Shown piece by piece: positions 1 through 9,430 of a stretch of DNA of 64,000 nt (position 1 is the stretch's first letter; each line of letters starts with the position of its first letter). The stretch lies in assembly GCF_001685395.1 (NCBI RefSeq), contig NZ_CP014167.1:2175501-2239500 (forward strand). The letters run 5' to 3'. This DNA is from Paenibacillus yonginensis. GTDB taxonomy: Bacteria > Bacillota > Bacilli > Paenibacillales > Paenibacillaceae. The notes beneath the pieces are model-generated. The model saw nothing but the letters and a program-made list of their open reading frames with translations. It had not been told where the DNA came from and searched no databases. The translations under genes were made by a program, and so were the position numbers.

Positions 1-600
1 TTAATCTACATCGTCAATCGTTAGCTGCTCGCCGCGGATACGGTCAAATAAATCTTGGGTTTCGCCTTCCAACGATTCGACGTCCGCAAACTGTTCAGGA
101 TCCGGCAGATCCTTCAGGCTAGCCAGTCCAAAATAATCGAGAAAAGCTTTGGTCGTTCCATATAAAATAGGACGTCCGATCGCCTCTGCTCTGCCGACTT
201 CTTCAATCAGATCTTTATTGACCAGCGTGTGAATAGCCCTTTCCGCTTTAACGCCGCGGATCTCCTCAATTTCAATCCGGGTAATCGGCTGACGGTAGGC
301 AATGATGGACAAGGTCTCCAAAGCCGCCTGCGATAAAGAGGATCTGGATGGCGAATACGCCAGCTTCTCAAAATAAGGGGCATGCTCCTTGAGCGTAGCC
401 ATCTGAAAATGTCCGGCGATCTCCAGCAGCTGCAGGCCCCGCCCTTCCTTGGACATATCCTTTTGGAGCTCGGCCAGCACATCTTTAATCATTTCAGGCC
501 GCTGATCCAGCACCTCGCATAGTTGTTTCACAGTCAGCCCTTCCTCACCGGCCAGGAAGAGCATCCCTTCAATAATCGATTTCAACTTCAGAAAATCCAT
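1..600 (-). CDS. scpB: Segregation and condensation protein ScpB
   Basis: ScpB is the winged-helix (kite) subunit that, as a dimer, joins ScpA and SMC in the bacterial condensin complex, which compacts and resolves newly replicated origins. The 199-residue product has the usual length and two winged-helix halves. The stretch SLSQAALETLSIIAYRQPIT near residues 88-107, followed by EIEEIRGV, is the most conserved ScpB signature. The gene overlaps the 3' end of scpA by about 32 bases, which suggests translational coupling. Identification is from family signature plus neighbour. Confidence 0.97.
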   Translation of the reverse strand: MDFLKLKSIIEGMLFLAGEEGLTVKQLCEVLDQRPEMIKDVLAELQKDMSKEGRGLQLLEIAGHFQMATLKEHAPYFEKLAYSPSRSSLSQAALETLSIIAYRQPITRIEIEEIRGVKAERAIHTLVNKDLIEEVGRAEAIGRPILYGTTKAFLDYFGLASLKDLPDPEQFADVESLEGETQDLFDRIRGEQLTIDDVD

Positions 601-1363
601 TACCGGCTTGTTCCCCTTTCCACTCCATCACAATGTCATCAAACAAATGGTTCTGGTAACACAAAATAAGTTTCATCTTCATTAATTCCAGAATAGCCAG
701 GAACGTCACCACTATCTCATGACGGGACATCTCCTCATCCAGCAGCTTGGAGAACAACACCCGCCCTCCGCGTCCTGTCAGCTCGAGCACACTCACTACT
801 TCCTTGATCCGGTCCTTTACGGAAATCTCGTCCCGCTGAATTCGGGCCACCGTATTCCGTTTGACAGCCTTGCGCAGCGCTTTATGGAAGACCGTGATCA
901 GATCGGAAACATGCAGCCCTTCTACCGGATTCTCAGCCGCTTCAGGCATAAATGGCGTCAGATCTTCAGGCTCCTTGGAGAAAATCAGGCTGCGTTCCCA
1001 CTCCTTGTCATGCAGAAGCTCGGCAATGCCCTTGAATTTGCGGTACTCGATCAGCCTGCGGATCAGCTCTTCTTCCGGGTTCTCATCCTCTTGATCGTAC
1101 AAATCATATTCGTCTTCCCATTCGATGACAGGAGGTTTAGGGAGAAGCTTCTTGCTTTTTATCGACAGCAGGGTTGCCGCCATCACCAGAAATTCGCTCG
1201 TAATTTCCAGCTCCAGCTCCTGCATGGAATGCAAGTAATCCATATATTGGTCCGTAATTTCGCTAATGGAGATATCTTCGATTTCAATCTCCGCTTTGTC
1301 AATCAAGTGAAGCAGCAGATCCAGGGGACCTTCAAAGGTCTCCAGCTTGTAAAGTACCGTCAC
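569..1363 (-). CDS. scpA: Segregation and condensation protein ScpA
   Basis: ScpA is the kleisin subunit that bridges the SMC heads. The N-terminal signature LETFEGPLDLLLHLI and the following helix block EFLVMAATLLSIKSKKLLPK are typical, and the C-terminal winged helix that contacts the other SMC head is present. Three in-frame GTG codons occur at 1378, 1375 and 1363. I favour 1363 (about 264 aa) because GGTGG lies about 8 bases upstream and the protein then begins a few residues before the conserved block; the longer form is about 269 aa. It forms an operon with scpB. Confidence 0.95.
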   Translation of the reverse strand: MTVLYKLETFEGPLDLLLHLIDKAEIEIEDISISEITDQYMDYLHSMQELELEITSEFLVMAATLLSIKSKKLLPKPPVIEWEDEYDLYDQEDENPEEELIRRLIEYRKFKGIAELLHDKEWERSLIFSKEPEDLTPFMPEAAENPVEGLHVSDLITVFHKALRKAVKRNTVARIQRDEISVKDRIKEVVSVLELTGRGGRVLFSKLLDEEMSRHEIVVTFLAILELMKMKLILCYQNHLFDDIVMEWKGEQAGNGFSEVEIDY

Positions 1364-1384
1364 TCTATGATCCACCACCCGTAC

Positions 1385-1425
1385 AAAAGAAAATGTAGCA
1401 CCTTCCGTAGAAAGGCACTACATTA
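1385..1425 (-). terminator. Terminator of the riboflavin operon
   Basis: On the minus strand a 13-bp stem (arms 1412-1424 and 1392-1404) closes a short loop and is followed by TTTTCTTTTG. Two pairs are G-U in minus-strand RNA and would be A-C mismatches in plus-strand RNA, so the structure serves ribH, whose stop is at 1434. Confidence 0.8.
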
Positions 1426-1433
1426 AATAAGCA

Positions 1434-1901
1434 CTATTTTAGCTGATTCGTCAAGTTTGCCATTTCAATTGCCGCTACTGCAGCATCCCAGCCTTTGTTG
1501 CCGGCTTTGGTTCCGGCCCGTTCTACGGCCTGTTCGATGTTCTCGGTCGTGAGCACCCCAAAGATCACCGGAAGCCCCGTTTTGAGACTAATCGCCGCTA
1601 CGCCCTTCGCCACCTCGTTGCAGACATAATCGTAATGGCTGGTAGAACCGCGGATGACCGTGCCTAGTGTGATTACCGCATCGTATTTGCCGCTTTCCGC
1701 CAGCTTCTGCGCGGCCAAAGGGATTTCAAACGCTCCCGGCACCCAGGCGACATCCACCTCTTCGTCTTTGACGCCGTGGCGTTTCAACGCGTCCAGCGCT
1801 CCACCCAGCAGCTTGCTTGTAATAAACTCGTTGAAACGGCCCACCACAATCGCGTATTTCAGTCCGGACGATACCAGATGACCTTCAAAAATTTGTCCCA
1901 T
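1434..1901 (-). CDS. ribH: 6,7-dimethyl-8-ribityllumazine synthase
   Basis: Condenses 5-amino-6-ribitylaminouracil with 3,4-dihydroxy-2-butanone 4-phosphate to lumazine, the penultimate step of riboflavin synthesis; it assembles into 60-subunit capsids in Bacillus. The 155-residue length is standard. Visible motifs are [10 protein letters not shown] near residue 20, the substrate loop [16 protein letters not shown] near 53-68 and [19 protein letters not shown] near 83-101, which includes the catalytic histidine. Last gene of the rib operon, followed by a terminator. Confidence 0.98.
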   Translation of the reverse strand: MGQIFEGHLVSSGLKYAIVVGRFNEFITSKLLGGALDALKRHGVKDEEVDVAWVPGAFEIPLAAQKLAESGKYDAVITLGTVIRGSTSHYDYVCNEVAKGVAAISLKTGLPVIFGVLTTENIEQAVERAGTKAGNKGWDAAVAAIEMANLTNQLK

Positions 1902-1939
1902 AAAAGGTTACCTCCATCAAATTTGTATTTTTATTTTTC

Positions 1940-3193
1940 TTACCGGTCCAATTCATTTTGCTCGAGGTCATCCCATTTCTTGACCTCATCGAACACCAGC
2001 ATATGCCCCAGCTTGGCCTGTTTCGTATGCAGATACGCCGTATTGTCCTCATTCTCTTTAATCTGAATCGGAACACGCTGCACCACCTGCAGGCCGTATC
2101 CTTCCAGTCCTTTAATCTTGCGGGGGTTGTTTGTCATCAGACGAATTTGCCGGACCCCAAGGTCCTTAAGTATCTGCGCTCCGATGCCGTAATCCCGGAG
2201 ATCGGCCTGGAAGCCGAGCTTAAGGTTGGCTTCCACCGTATCAAGTCCCTGCTCCTGCAGCTTATAGGCCTTAAGTTTATTAATCAGCCCGATGCCTCGT
2301 CCTTCCTGGCGCATATAGAGCAGAATCCCGCGGCCTTCCTCTTCGATCTGCCGCAGTGCTGCCGCAAGCTGCGGCCCGCAGTCGCAGCGGTGAGAGTGGA
2401 ACACATCGCCGGTCAGACATTCGGAATGGACCCGGACAAGCACCGGTTCATTGGAATCAATATTTCCTTTGACCAGAGCCAAATGCTCCTTGTTGTCCAC
2501 GGAGTTTGTGTACGCGACAGCCCGGAACTCGCCGAAATCGGTGGGCATCCGGACCTCAACCTCCCGGTTCACCAGCTTCTCCCGTTCATTCCGGTAACGG
2601 ATCAGATCGCGGACGCTGATCAGCTTGAGGCCATGCTGCCCGGCAAATTGTTTAAGCTCGGGAAGTCTCGCCATTTCACCGTTCTCCTTGATAACTTCGC
2701 AAATGACGCCGGCCGGATAAGCTCCGCACAGCTTCGCCAGATCAACCGCGGCTTCCGTATGCCCGGCCCGCCGCAGCACGCCGCCTTTCTTGGCAATCAG
2801 CGGAAACATATGTCCCGGCTTGCGGAAATCCTCCGGTCCCGCCGCCGGATTCATCAGCCCCTTAACCGTCTGTGAACGTTCGAAAGCGGAAATACCTGTG
2901 GTCGTATCCTTGTAATCTACAGACACTGTAAAGTTAGTGCCGTGGTAATCGGTGTTGTGCTCAACCATAGGGGTGAGTTCAAGCTCTTCTGCCCTTTCCT
3001 GCGTAATTGGCACACACACCAATCCCCTGGCTTGGGTAATCATAAAATTGATCACATCCGGCGTAGCCATTTCTGCTAATGCAACCAGATCGCCTTCATT
3101 TTCCCGGTCTTCATCATCCACGACGATGATCGGTTTGCCTTGCTTCAACTCTTCAAGCGCTTCTTCAATGGAATCAAGTTCGATGGGTTCCAA
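1940..3193 (-). CDS. ribBA: Bifunctional DHBP synthase / GTP cyclohydrolase II
   Basis: The N-terminal half (RibB) makes 3,4-dihydroxy-2-butanone 4-phosphate from ribulose 5-phosphate; the C-terminal half (RibA) opens GTP to start the pyrimidine branch. RibB shows [11 protein letters not shown] with its acidic metal ligands and HTEAAVDL. RibA shows the zinc site [11 protein letters not shown] preceded by SECLTGD, and the GTP site RQEGRGIGL. The reading frame is open to a TTG at 3217, but the TTG at 3193 (about 417 aa) has GGGGAGG correctly spaced upstream and begins [12 protein letters not shown], so I choose it. Third gene of the operon. Confidence 0.96.
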   Translation of the reverse strand: MEPIELDSIEEALEELKQGKPIIVVDDEDRENEGDLVALAEMATPDVINFMITQARGLVCVPITQERAEELELTPMVEHNTDYHGTNFTVSVDYKDTTTGISAFERSQTVKGLMNPAAGPEDFRKPGHMFPLIAKKGGVLRRAGHTEAAVDLAKLCGAYPAGVICEVIKENGEMARLPELKQFAGQHGLKLISVRDLIRYRNEREKLVNREVEVRMPTDFGEFRAVAYTNSVDNKEHLALVKGNIDSNEPVLVRVHSECLTGDVFHSHRCDCGPQLAAALRQIEEEGRGILLYMRQEGRGIGLINKLKAYKLQEQGLDTVEANLKLGFQADLRDYGIGAQILKDLGVRQIRLMTNNPRKIKGLEGYGLQVVQRVPIQIKENEDNTAYLHTKQAKLGHMLVFDEVKKWDDLEQNELDR

Positions 3194-3234
3194 TTTTACC
3201 GCCTCCCCTTCTAACAAAATCTGCCGTTTGCCGG

Positions 3235-3903
3235 TTAAACAAATCCGTTCTCGGCAAGGAAATTCAAATCCAGCCCTTTTGATCCTTCCGCGGCCGGCAC
3301 AGCGGCCGGGCCATTATATAGCAGCAACCGCTCAACATATTTGCCTAAAACATCACATTCCAGATTAACACTGTCCCCCGAGTTCTTGGTGCCTAGCGCC
3401 GTCTGTGCCAGCGTATGGGGGATAATCGAAACGCTGAAACGATCCCCGTCCAGTTCGGCTACAGTCAAACTAATGCCGTCAACCGTAATCGAACCTTGGG
3501 CCACCATATACCTTAACAAATCGCTGGGGGCAGGTTTGATCGTATAAACAACTGCATTATAATCGCGCCGGACGTTCACGATCTCCCCCGTTCCGTCCAC
3601 ATGACCCTGCACGATATGGCCGCCAAACCGGCCTCCTGCAGACATCGCCCTTTCCAGATTCAGCTTCTGTCCGGCTGTCAGCTTGGACAGATTGGTGTGT
3701 TTATATGTTTGCGGCATCACATCAACGTTAAAGGAGGCCGCCGTCATGCTGGTTACCGTTAGGCAAACTCCATTTACGGCGATGCTGTCGCCAAGCTTCA
3801 TATCCTCCATGATTTTATGTGCTTCAATCCACAGCACCATGGCCTCCCCGCTGCGGCTTACCGACTTTAGGCGGCCTATTTCCTCAACCAGTCCTGTAAA
3901 CAA
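3235..3903 (-). CDS. ribE: Riboflavin synthase, alpha subunit
   Basis: Dismutates two lumazine molecules to riboflavin and the pyrimidine precursor. The 222-residue protein is an internal duplication: each half is a lumazine-binding barrel. The first begins [10 protein letters not shown] and contains [13 protein letters not shown]; the second contains [13 protein letters not shown]. Both halves carry the expected G-H-VQGHVDG or IPHT elements. The start is TTG at 3903 with GGAGGG about 8 bases upstream. It lies 3 bases after ribD and 41 bases before ribBA, so it is translated from the same transcript. Confidence 0.97.
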   Translation of the reverse strand: MFTGLVEEIGRLKSVSRSGEAMVLWIEAHKIMEDMKLGDSIAVNGVCLTVTSMTAASFNVDVMPQTYKHTNLSKLTAGQKLNLERAMSAGGRFGGHIVQGHVDGTGEIVNVRRDYNAVVYTIKPAPSDLLRYMVAQGSITVDGISLTVAELDGDRFSVSIIPHTLAQTALGTKNSGDSVNLECDVLGKYVERLLLYNGPAAVPAAEGSKGLDLNFLAENGFV

Positions 3904-3906
3904 GGT

Positions 3907-5049
3907 TTATCCCTCCCAGCTTGGTGTTCCTGTAAGCAAGAGATCCTTTCCTGCCGGTGTAATCTGCAGGTTCGTTAAGGCAATCGCCTCCTTCATTCTG
4001 GAGGGTCCGGCAAAACCGAAGCTGTCGATTCCTCCGCTCCCGAGCAGTTTAGGGGCGAGGAACAGCTGAACTTCGTCTACCAGTTTCTCCGCCAGAAACG
4101 CTCCGCCTATCGTCCCTCCGCCTTCCACCAGCACCGAAGATATGCCGGATAAGGCAAGCTGCTTTAATCCTTCATGCAGATCGACCCGCTCTCCTCCTCC
4201 GCAAGGAATGACGCGGATGCCTTTGGATTCCAGCAGCAGCTGCTTCTCCACATTCCCGTGGTTCATAGTCGTTAAAAGGATTGTCTCCGGGTCGCCATAA
4301 ACGACGGGTTTAAGCACTCTAGCATCATCCGGGATGCGCAGCTTTGAGTCCACAATGACCCGGATCGGTGAAAGCCCCGGCACAGGCAAGCGGGTTGTCA
4401 AAGACGGATCATCAGCAATCACCGTGTTCACGCCAACGAGAATCGCCGCATGCTGATGCCGCATCGTATGCACAAGCTGACGTGCGGCTTCCCCCGTCAC
4501 CCACTTGCTGTCGCCCGTTCGCGTCGCTATTTTGCCATCCAGCGTACTGGCCGTTTTGAGCGTCACAAAGGGTAGCCCCGTCGTAATAAACTTGATGAAT
4601 TTCTTATTCAGCTGTCTGGCTTCTTCAGCCATAACACCCGTTTCCACCGTGATTCCGGCTTCCTTCAGCATAGCGATGCCCCGGCCGGACACCTGGGGAT
4701 TCGGGTCTTCGCAAGCCACAACGACTCGGGACACGCCTGCTTCAATCAGCCGTTTGCTGCAGGGGGGAGTCGCCCCATAGTGGCTGCACGGCTCGAGTGT
4801 CACATAAACGGTGCTTCCTTCCGCCCGTTCGCCTGCCATCTGGAGTGCCTGAACCTCGGCATGCCCTTCGCCGCGTTTCAGATGTGCACCCATGCCGACT
4901 ACCGCCCCGTCCCGGACAACCACGGAGCCTACAACCGGATTTATGCCGGTCTGCCCCTGAGTGTGTCTAGCCATATCCAAAGCAAGCCCCATATAGTATT
5001 CGTCGCTCATCGGCTGTAAATTCCTGTCACCGGATGGGGTCCACTGCAT
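3907..5049 (-). CDS. ribD: Riboflavin deaminase/reductase RibD
   Basis: A two-domain enzyme for the second and third steps of the pyrimidine branch. The N-terminal cytidine-deaminase-like domain (to about residue 145) has the zinc ligands in HAEVQAL and PCSHYGATPPC. The C-terminal NADPH-dependent reductase contains KTASTLDGKIATRTGDSKWVTG and, near residue 290, LVEGGGTIGGAFL. The 380-residue length is standard. First gene of ribD-ribE-ribBA-ribH; the start ATG follows GGAGG. Expression is expected to be switched off by FMN through the upstream riboswitch and terminator. Confidence 0.97.
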   Translation of the reverse strand: MQWTPSGDRNLQPMSDEYYMGLALDMARHTQGQTGINPVVGSVVVRDGAVVGMGAHLKRGEGHAEVQALQMAGERAEGSTVYVTLEPCSHYGATPPCSKRLIEAGVSRVVVACEDPNPQVSGRGIAMLKEAGITVETGVMAEEARQLNKKFIKFITTGLPFVTLKTASTLDGKIATRTGDSKWVTGEAARQLVHTMRHQHAAILVGVNTVIADDPSLTTRLPVPGLSPIRVIVDSKLRIPDDARVLKPVVYGDPETILLTTMNHGNVEKQLLLESKGIRVIPCGGGERVDLHEGLKQLALSGISSVLVEGGGTIGGAFLAEKLVDEVQLFLAPKLLGSGGIDSFGFAGPSRMKEAIALTNLQITPAGKDLLLTGTPSWEG

Positions 5050-5112
5050 CTTTTGTTTTCCTCCTTTCCAAATTCTTTGCTGCTTTCTTCGAACCTAAAT
5101 CTTTGACATAAA

Positions 5113-5139
5113 CGCAAAAACCCCGGCCAATGGCCGGGG
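5113..5139 (-). terminator. Rho-independent terminator of the FMN leader
   Basis: On the minus strand an 8-bp GC-only stem (arms 5132-5139 and 5121-5128, loop ATT) is followed immediately by five U. It sits between the FMN aptamer and ribD, so it is the likely off-switch of the riboswitch rather than the end of another gene. Confidence 0.85.
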
Positions 5140-5213
5140 CAACAGGAGAATTTTCGATACCAAATAAATCAATGTCCAGCTTACAAACCGCAAAGCACAA
5201 GGGGAAGTCCCCT

Positions 5214-5318
5214 TCAAATCAACTGCTTGTTTAGCCCCATTGAACGTTGATCAATAAAAGTCGGCATCACGAAACAGAAACGATTGAATGCTGCTTGTTT
5301 GAGCTCATCATCGATCAT
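5214..5318 (-). CDS. Possible leader peptide in the FMN riboswitch leader
   Basis: A 34-codon ORF starting ATG at 5318 (MIDDELKQAAFNRF...) and ending TGA at 5214-5216 lies between the aptamer and the ribD terminator. Its stop is directly followed by a strong hairpin (5199-5214, AAGGGGA/TCCCCTT). The upstream ribosome-binding site is weak (AGGCAGG about 9 bases before ATG). I recognise no homologue and it may be fortuitous, but an ORF of this size that ends exactly at a hairpin could be a leader peptide. Confidence 0.25.
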   Translation of the reverse strand: MIDDELKQAAFNRFCFVMPTFIDQRSMGLNKQLI

Positions 5319-5362
5319 CAAAGAAACCTGCCTAAATGCTGAAAAAAGCGCAAGCTTCCGTA

Positions 5363-5530
5363 TCTCCTTCTCCCATCCAGACTATACTGTCGGTCCCGGA
5401 ATTGCACCGGGTCAGCCGCAGTCCCGTTCACGAAAAACGGATGAGCTGCGGGTCACGGACTAAGGCACAGCGCTGATTGAGTCAGGCCGGCCATCACCGT
5501 CGGTCGGGATTTTCACCCTGCCCCGAAGGA
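5363..5530 (-). ncRNA. FMN riboswitch (RFN element)
   Basis: Read on the minus strand, the element starts with GGGGCAGGGTGAAAATCCC and continues through GACCGACGGTGA, CCGTGACCCG and CCGGTGCAATTCCGG. It ends with GACAGTATAGTCTGGATGGG and AGAAGGAG, the invariant blocks of the RFN aptamer in order. Arm sequences pair as expected, with one variable extension loop. It precedes ribD on the same strand and controls it, most likely by transcription termination at 5113-5139. The roughly 220-base gap between aptamer and terminator is long. Confidence 0.97.
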
Positions 5531-5679
5531 TACGATTATGAAATTGTTTCAGTTCAAGTCCAGACGCCGTCAAAGCCGCGCCTAACTTGCTTGCAATAGT
5601 AGCACTTATTGTTAATCAATGCAATACGCAAATTCACAAGCCTCTGCCTGCCGAAATGCCGAATGGATGAGCCCAACCC

Positions 5680-5708
5680 AAAAAAGCCTGGGCTTCTGGC
5701 CCAAGCTC
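5680..5708 (-). terminator. Terminator of ppiB
   Basis: Minus-strand stem AGCTTGGGC/GCCCAGGCT (one G-U pair) with a 4-base loop, followed by six T. It lies just after the ppiB stop. Confidence 0.85.
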
Positions 5709-5727
5709 ATTTTGGAAAAACTGAATT

Positions 5728-6159
5728 TTAGACTTCGTATACTTCTACGGATTCCATACGGTCACGTCCTTGGAAAGCATCCACATGCTCCATGCCGCTG
5801 ACTACTTTGCCAAATACAGTGTGCTGGCCGTCAAGATGCGGCTGAGCTTCGTAGCAGATGTAGAACTGGCTGCCGCCTGTGTTGCGTCCGGCATGTGCCA
5901 TAGCCAGGGAACCGCGCTCATGTTTGTTCGGATTGATTTCGCAGTTGATGGTATAGCCTGGACCGCCGGTGCCTGTTCCGTTAGGGCAGCCGCCTTGGGC
6001 TACAAATCCTGGGATAACGCGATGAAAGACAAGGCCGTTGTAGAAGCCGGAGTTTGCCAATTTTTCGAAGTTTGCTACCGTATTCGGAGCGTCTTTATCG
6101 AACAGGTCGAGGACAACTTCCCCACCGTTCGCAAGTTTGATTTTTGCTTGTTTAGCCAT
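5728..6159 (-). CDS. ppiB: Peptidyl-prolyl cis-trans isomerase, cyclophilin type
   Basis: Cytosolic cyclophilin that accelerates proline isomerisation during folding. The 143-residue protein is a minimal single-domain cyclophilin. Core motifs are [13 protein letters not shown] with the catalytic arginine, [20 protein letters not shown], and [20 protein letters not shown]. No signal peptide. It is a single-gene unit with its own terminator, placed between the rib leader and lysA as in related genomes. Confidence 0.96.
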   Translation of the reverse strand: MAKQAKIKLANGGEVVLDLFDKDAPNTVANFEKLANSGFYNGLVFHRVIPGFVAQGGCPNGTGTGGPGYTINCEINPNKHERGSLAMAHAGRNTGGSQFYICYEAQPHLDGQHTVFGKVVSGMEHVDAFQGRDRMESVEVYEV

Positions 6160-6233
6160 TTGAGTTCAAGCTCCTTCCAGATTATGTTTCAATGTACAAC
6201 ATGTCCAGTTTACTATGAAAAGACTAGTTGTGC

Positions 6234-6270
6234 AAAAAAATCCCGCCGGATGCTGCGCCACCCGGCGGGA
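6234..6270 (-). terminator. Terminator of lysA
   Basis: Nine-base-pair stem TCCCGCCGG/CCGGCGGGA (6241-6249 with 6262-6270) followed on the minus strand by seven T. It lies seven bases after the lysA stop. Confidence 0.9.
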
Positions 6271-6276
6271 TTTCTT

Positions 6277-7608
6277 TTATTTCAGCGAATGCTGTTTCAA
6301 AATCCGTTCCGGAATAACGTCATTGGCGATAATATCGTTTAACGATTCCCGCTTGACGACCAGGTCGCTTTCTCCATCCTTAACGAATACAACTGCAGGA
6401 CGCGGAATCCGGTTATAGTTGCTGGCCATAGAGTAGTTATAAGCTCCGGTAGAAGCCACTGCCAGCAGGTCGCCGGCTTTGGATTCAGGCAGCTTGAGGT
6501 CCCAAATCAGCATGTCGCCGCTCTCGCAGCATTTGCCGGCAATGGAAACCGTTTCGGTTGCCGCTTCATCGGCCCGGTTCGCAAGCATCGCTTCATATTT
6601 GGAATCATACAAAGCCGGACGCGGATTATCCGTCATCCCGCCGTCAACGGACACATATTTGCGGATGCCGGGGATCTGTTTGCTGGAACCGATCGTATAC
6701 AGCGTAGTGCCAGCATCGCCGACAATGCTCCTGCCCGGCTCGATCCACACTTCGGGCAGCTGGTCGTATACGCCGGAGAAGTGGTGCTTCACCGCATCCG
6801 TAATGGCTTTTACATACACAGAAGCATGCAGCGGAGCGTCTTCTTCGGTATACCGGATGCCAAAGCCCCCGCCGAGATTGATCACTTTAAAAATAAAATT
6901 AAGCTCGCGTTTCACCTTCACGGCAAATTCGGATACCCGTTCTGCGGCTACCTTGAAGCCTTCGACTTCGAAGATTTGGGAGCCGATATGAGAATGCAGC
7001 CCGAGCAGGTTCAGCTGCGGCAGTCCTATCGCTGTCTTCACCGCTTCGTAAGCTGCTCCATTCGCCAAATCGAAGCCGAATTTGGAATCGGTTTGGCCCG
7101 TCGAAATATATTCATGCGTGTGGGCTTCTACACCTGGAGTGATCCGCAGGAGCACGTTAACTTTAACCCCGTTGTCAGCGGCCAAAGCATTGAGCAAATG
7201 AAGCTCGTCAAAGTTGTCGGCCACAAAGCAGCCGATTCTGGCATCAATCGCCATCTGGATTTCGTCCGGCGTTTTGTTGTTGCCATGAAAATGAATGCGC
7301 TGCGGCGGAAAACCGGCCTTCAAAGCCGTATAAAGCTCGCCTTCCGACACTACATCAAGGCTCATGCCTTCCTCTTCCACCAGACGGCACATGGCCATCG
7401 TGCAGAACGCCTTGCTTGCAAAAGCCACCTGAAAAGCCAGGCCCGATTGCCGAAAAGCTTCTGTGTATTCCCGCGCGCGTTGGCGGATCAGCGTTTCGTC
7501 CATTATATAAAGCGGTGTTCCGTATTTCTCCTTAAGCTCTACAGTATCGCAGCCGCCGATCTCCAAATGACCTTTGGCATTAATTGTACTGGTACCATGT
7601 AAATACAT
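6277..7608 (-). CDS. lysA: Diaminopimelate decarboxylase
   Basis: PLP enzyme that decarboxylates meso-diaminopimelate to lysine, the last step of lysine synthesis. The 443-residue protein has the group IV decarboxylase layout: the PLP lysine in AFASKAFCT near residue 66, the HFHGNNKT motif, HSHIGSQI near 205, the phosphate-binding NLGGGFGIRY, EPGRSIVGDAG, and CESGDMLIWD with the cysteine supplied from the partner subunit. Position downstream of spoVAF matches B. subtilis. It has its own extended -10 promoter and terminator. Confidence 0.97.
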   Translation of the reverse strand: MYLHGTSTINAKGHLEIGGCDTVELKEKYGTPLYIMDETLIRQRAREYTEAFRQSGLAFQVAFASKAFCTMAMCRLVEEEGMSLDVVSEGELYTALKAGFPPQRIHFHGNNKTPDEIQMAIDARIGCFVADNFDELHLLNALAADNGVKVNVLLRITPGVEAHTHEYISTGQTDSKFGFDLANGAAYEAVKTAIGLPQLNLLGLHSHIGSQIFEVEGFKVAAERVSEFAVKVKRELNFIFKVINLGGGFGIRYTEEDAPLHASVYVKAITDAVKHHFSGVYDQLPEVWIEPGRSIVGDAGTTLYTIGSSKQIPGIRKYVSVDGGMTDNPRPALYDSKYEAMLANRADEAATETVSIAGKCCESGDMLIWDLKLPESKAGDLLAVASTGAYNYSMASNYNRIPRPAVVFVKDGESDLVVKRESLNDIIANDVIPERILKQHSLK

Positions 7609-7639
7609 TCAGCAGCCTCCGATTTTCCGATTTGCAATC

Positions 7640-7668
7640 AGTATATCAGTTTATTGCGATTTGGAAAA
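7640..7668 (-). promoter_or_regulatory. Probable sigma-A promoter of lysA
   Basis: The minus strand has an extended -10, TGA-TATACT (TATACT at 7640-7645), about 35 bases before the lysA ATG. No good -35 hexamer is visible, as expected for an extended -10 promoter. Confidence 0.45.
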
Positions 7669-7720
7669 ATGGATTTTTGCACATTTCATTTACACTTTAC
7701 GGACAGGCGTATTTCAGCTG

Positions 7721-9382
7721 TTATTCCTGTCCAATTCGGCTGCGATCACGCGGTTTGTTGAAGGACGGGCGTGATTTGGCATACATCACCGGCATACGAA
7801 GCACCACGGCCGCCATAGCCTTTGCATTAAATGGTATAAAAGGCCACAGGTAAGAGGAGTTGAAGGAGCGGTGCAGCGTCAGCAGGATAAGGAAGAAAGT
7901 AACCCCTGCAACAAAACCCGGCACCCCAAAGATCGCAACTGTAACGAGCAGAAACAACCGCACAAGGCGATTGGCGAGCCCCAGCTCATAGCTTGGCGTT
8001 GCGAACATCCCGATGGCGGCAACCGCCATGTACAGTACCACTTCGTTGACAAACAAACCGGTTTTGACCGCAATATCGCCGACCAGAATAGCCGCAATCA
8101 AGCCCATGGCAGAAGCCAGCGGAGTTGGCGTATGAACAGCAGCCATGCGCATCAGGTCAACCCCGAATTCAACCAGGAGAAACTGGGCAATGAGCGGGAT
8201 CTTCGCCTGCGCCTGAGGCCCGATGAAAGATAAAGCCGGCGGCTTGATCTCCGGATGCACAACGACCAGCAGCCAAAGAGGCAGCAGAAACAGGGAGGCC
8301 AATATCCCGAAGAACCGGATCCAGCGCAAATAAGTGCCCATAAAGGCCGTCTGCCGGTTCTCCTCCGCATGCTGGCACAGATCAAAAAAGGTCGTAGGCA
8401 GAATCATTACGCTTGGCGATGTATCCACAAGTACGACGATCCGGCCCTCGAGCAGATGCGAGGCGACCGTATCCGGACGCTCTGAATAGCGGACCAGCGG
8501 ATAAGGATTCCAGCCCTTGTGGATAATAGCTTCCTCCAGCTGTTTATCCGCAAGGGGAATCCCCTCAATATCGACGCTGGCGATCTTTTCCCTCAACTGC
8601 TCAACCTGGACTTTATCGACAATATCATCAATATAAGCAATCGAAACATCCATCTCTGTGCGCCGGCCTACCTTCAAAATTTCAAAGGTCAACCCAGGGT
8701 CTCGCAGCCGGCGGCGGACCAGGCTGACATTGGTCAGCAGCGTTTCGGTGAAGCCGTCCCTCGCTCCGCGGACCACTCTTTCCAGGGAAGGCTCCTCGGG
8801 ATTTCTCATCGGATAAGAACGCGTATCCATCAGAATCGCCGTATCTTCGCCTTCCAGGAACAACACGCTCATGCCGGACAAAACCTGCGTAATACATTCG
8901 CTTAATTTGTCGGTCGTTGTAACCTGCATATGAGGAATATATTCTTCAAAAAAGGCCTTGACCGCACTCCCGGATACCGATTCAGGCGTCAAATAGGTCA
9001 GCCTTTTCATAATCTCAACAAGGATATTGTCTTTCACAAACGTAGTAATAAGGAATATAGCCGCTCTCCTGCCGGCAAATGTCATCTCCCGAAAATCAAC
9101 GTCAAAGCTTTCGCCAAGTCCCACGACCTGCTGGAGCGTCTTCTTCGTGGTGTTCAGCTTCCGGCTGATGCCGTCGCTGTGCTGCCAATACACAACCGAT
9201 TCCTTAATGGAATCCGAAGCTTCGTTCTCTTTTTTCCCTGCACTTACTTCTCCGCTTCCGGGTTTGCCTCCACCGTCTGACTCCTCGGAGCCGCCGCGTC
9301 CAGGATCAAAATCCGGAATAAATTCGATCGTGCCTTGCTCTGAATCCCGGGAGGATTCCATATCTGAATTACGTTCACTCAT
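7721..9382 (-). CDS. spoVAF: Spore germination protein SpoVAF (GerA family)
   Basis: A GerA-family A-subunit-like inner spore membrane protein. In B. subtilis SpoVAF partners with SpoVA proteins and tunes germination. The 553 residues begin with a low-complexity acidic and glycine-rich stretch (about 1-60). A soluble N-terminal domain follows, with the conserved LEGRIVVLVDTSPSVMILPT near residue 315, and then about five or six hydrophobic segments from residue 355 on. It directly follows spoVAB and precedes lysA, as the last spoVA gene does in B. subtilis. RBS GGAGGT is well placed. Confidence 0.92.
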   Translation of the reverse strand: MSERNSDMESSRDSEQGTIEFIPDFDPGRGGSEESDGGGKPGSGEVSAGKKENEASDSIKESVVYWQHSDGISRKLNTTKKTLQQVVGLGESFDVDFREMTFAGRRAAIFLITTFVKDNILVEIMKRLTYLTPESVSGSAVKAFFEEYIPHMQVTTTDKLSECITQVLSGMSVLFLEGEDTAILMDTRSYPMRNPEEPSLERVVRGARDGFTETLLTNVSLVRRRLRDPGLTFEILKVGRRTEMDVSIAYIDDIVDKVQVEQLREKIASVDIEGIPLADKQLEEAIIHKGWNPYPLVRYSERPDTVASHLLEGRIVVLVDTSPSVMILPTTFFDLCQHAEENRQTAFMGTYLRWIRFFGILASLFLLPLWLLVVVHPEIKPPALSFIGPQAQAKIPLIAQFLLVEFGVDLMRMAAVHTPTPLASAMGLIAAILVGDIAVKTGLFVNEVVLYMAVAAIGMFATPSYELGLANRLVRLFLLVTVAIFGVPGFVAGVTFFLILLTLHRSFNSSYLWPFIPFNAKAMAAVVLRMPVMYAKSRPSFNKPRDRSRIGQE

Positions 9383-9430
9383 TGCTTGCTTACCTCCTGC
9401 ACAGAATAGAATCGGAACCTGGTCCGTCGG

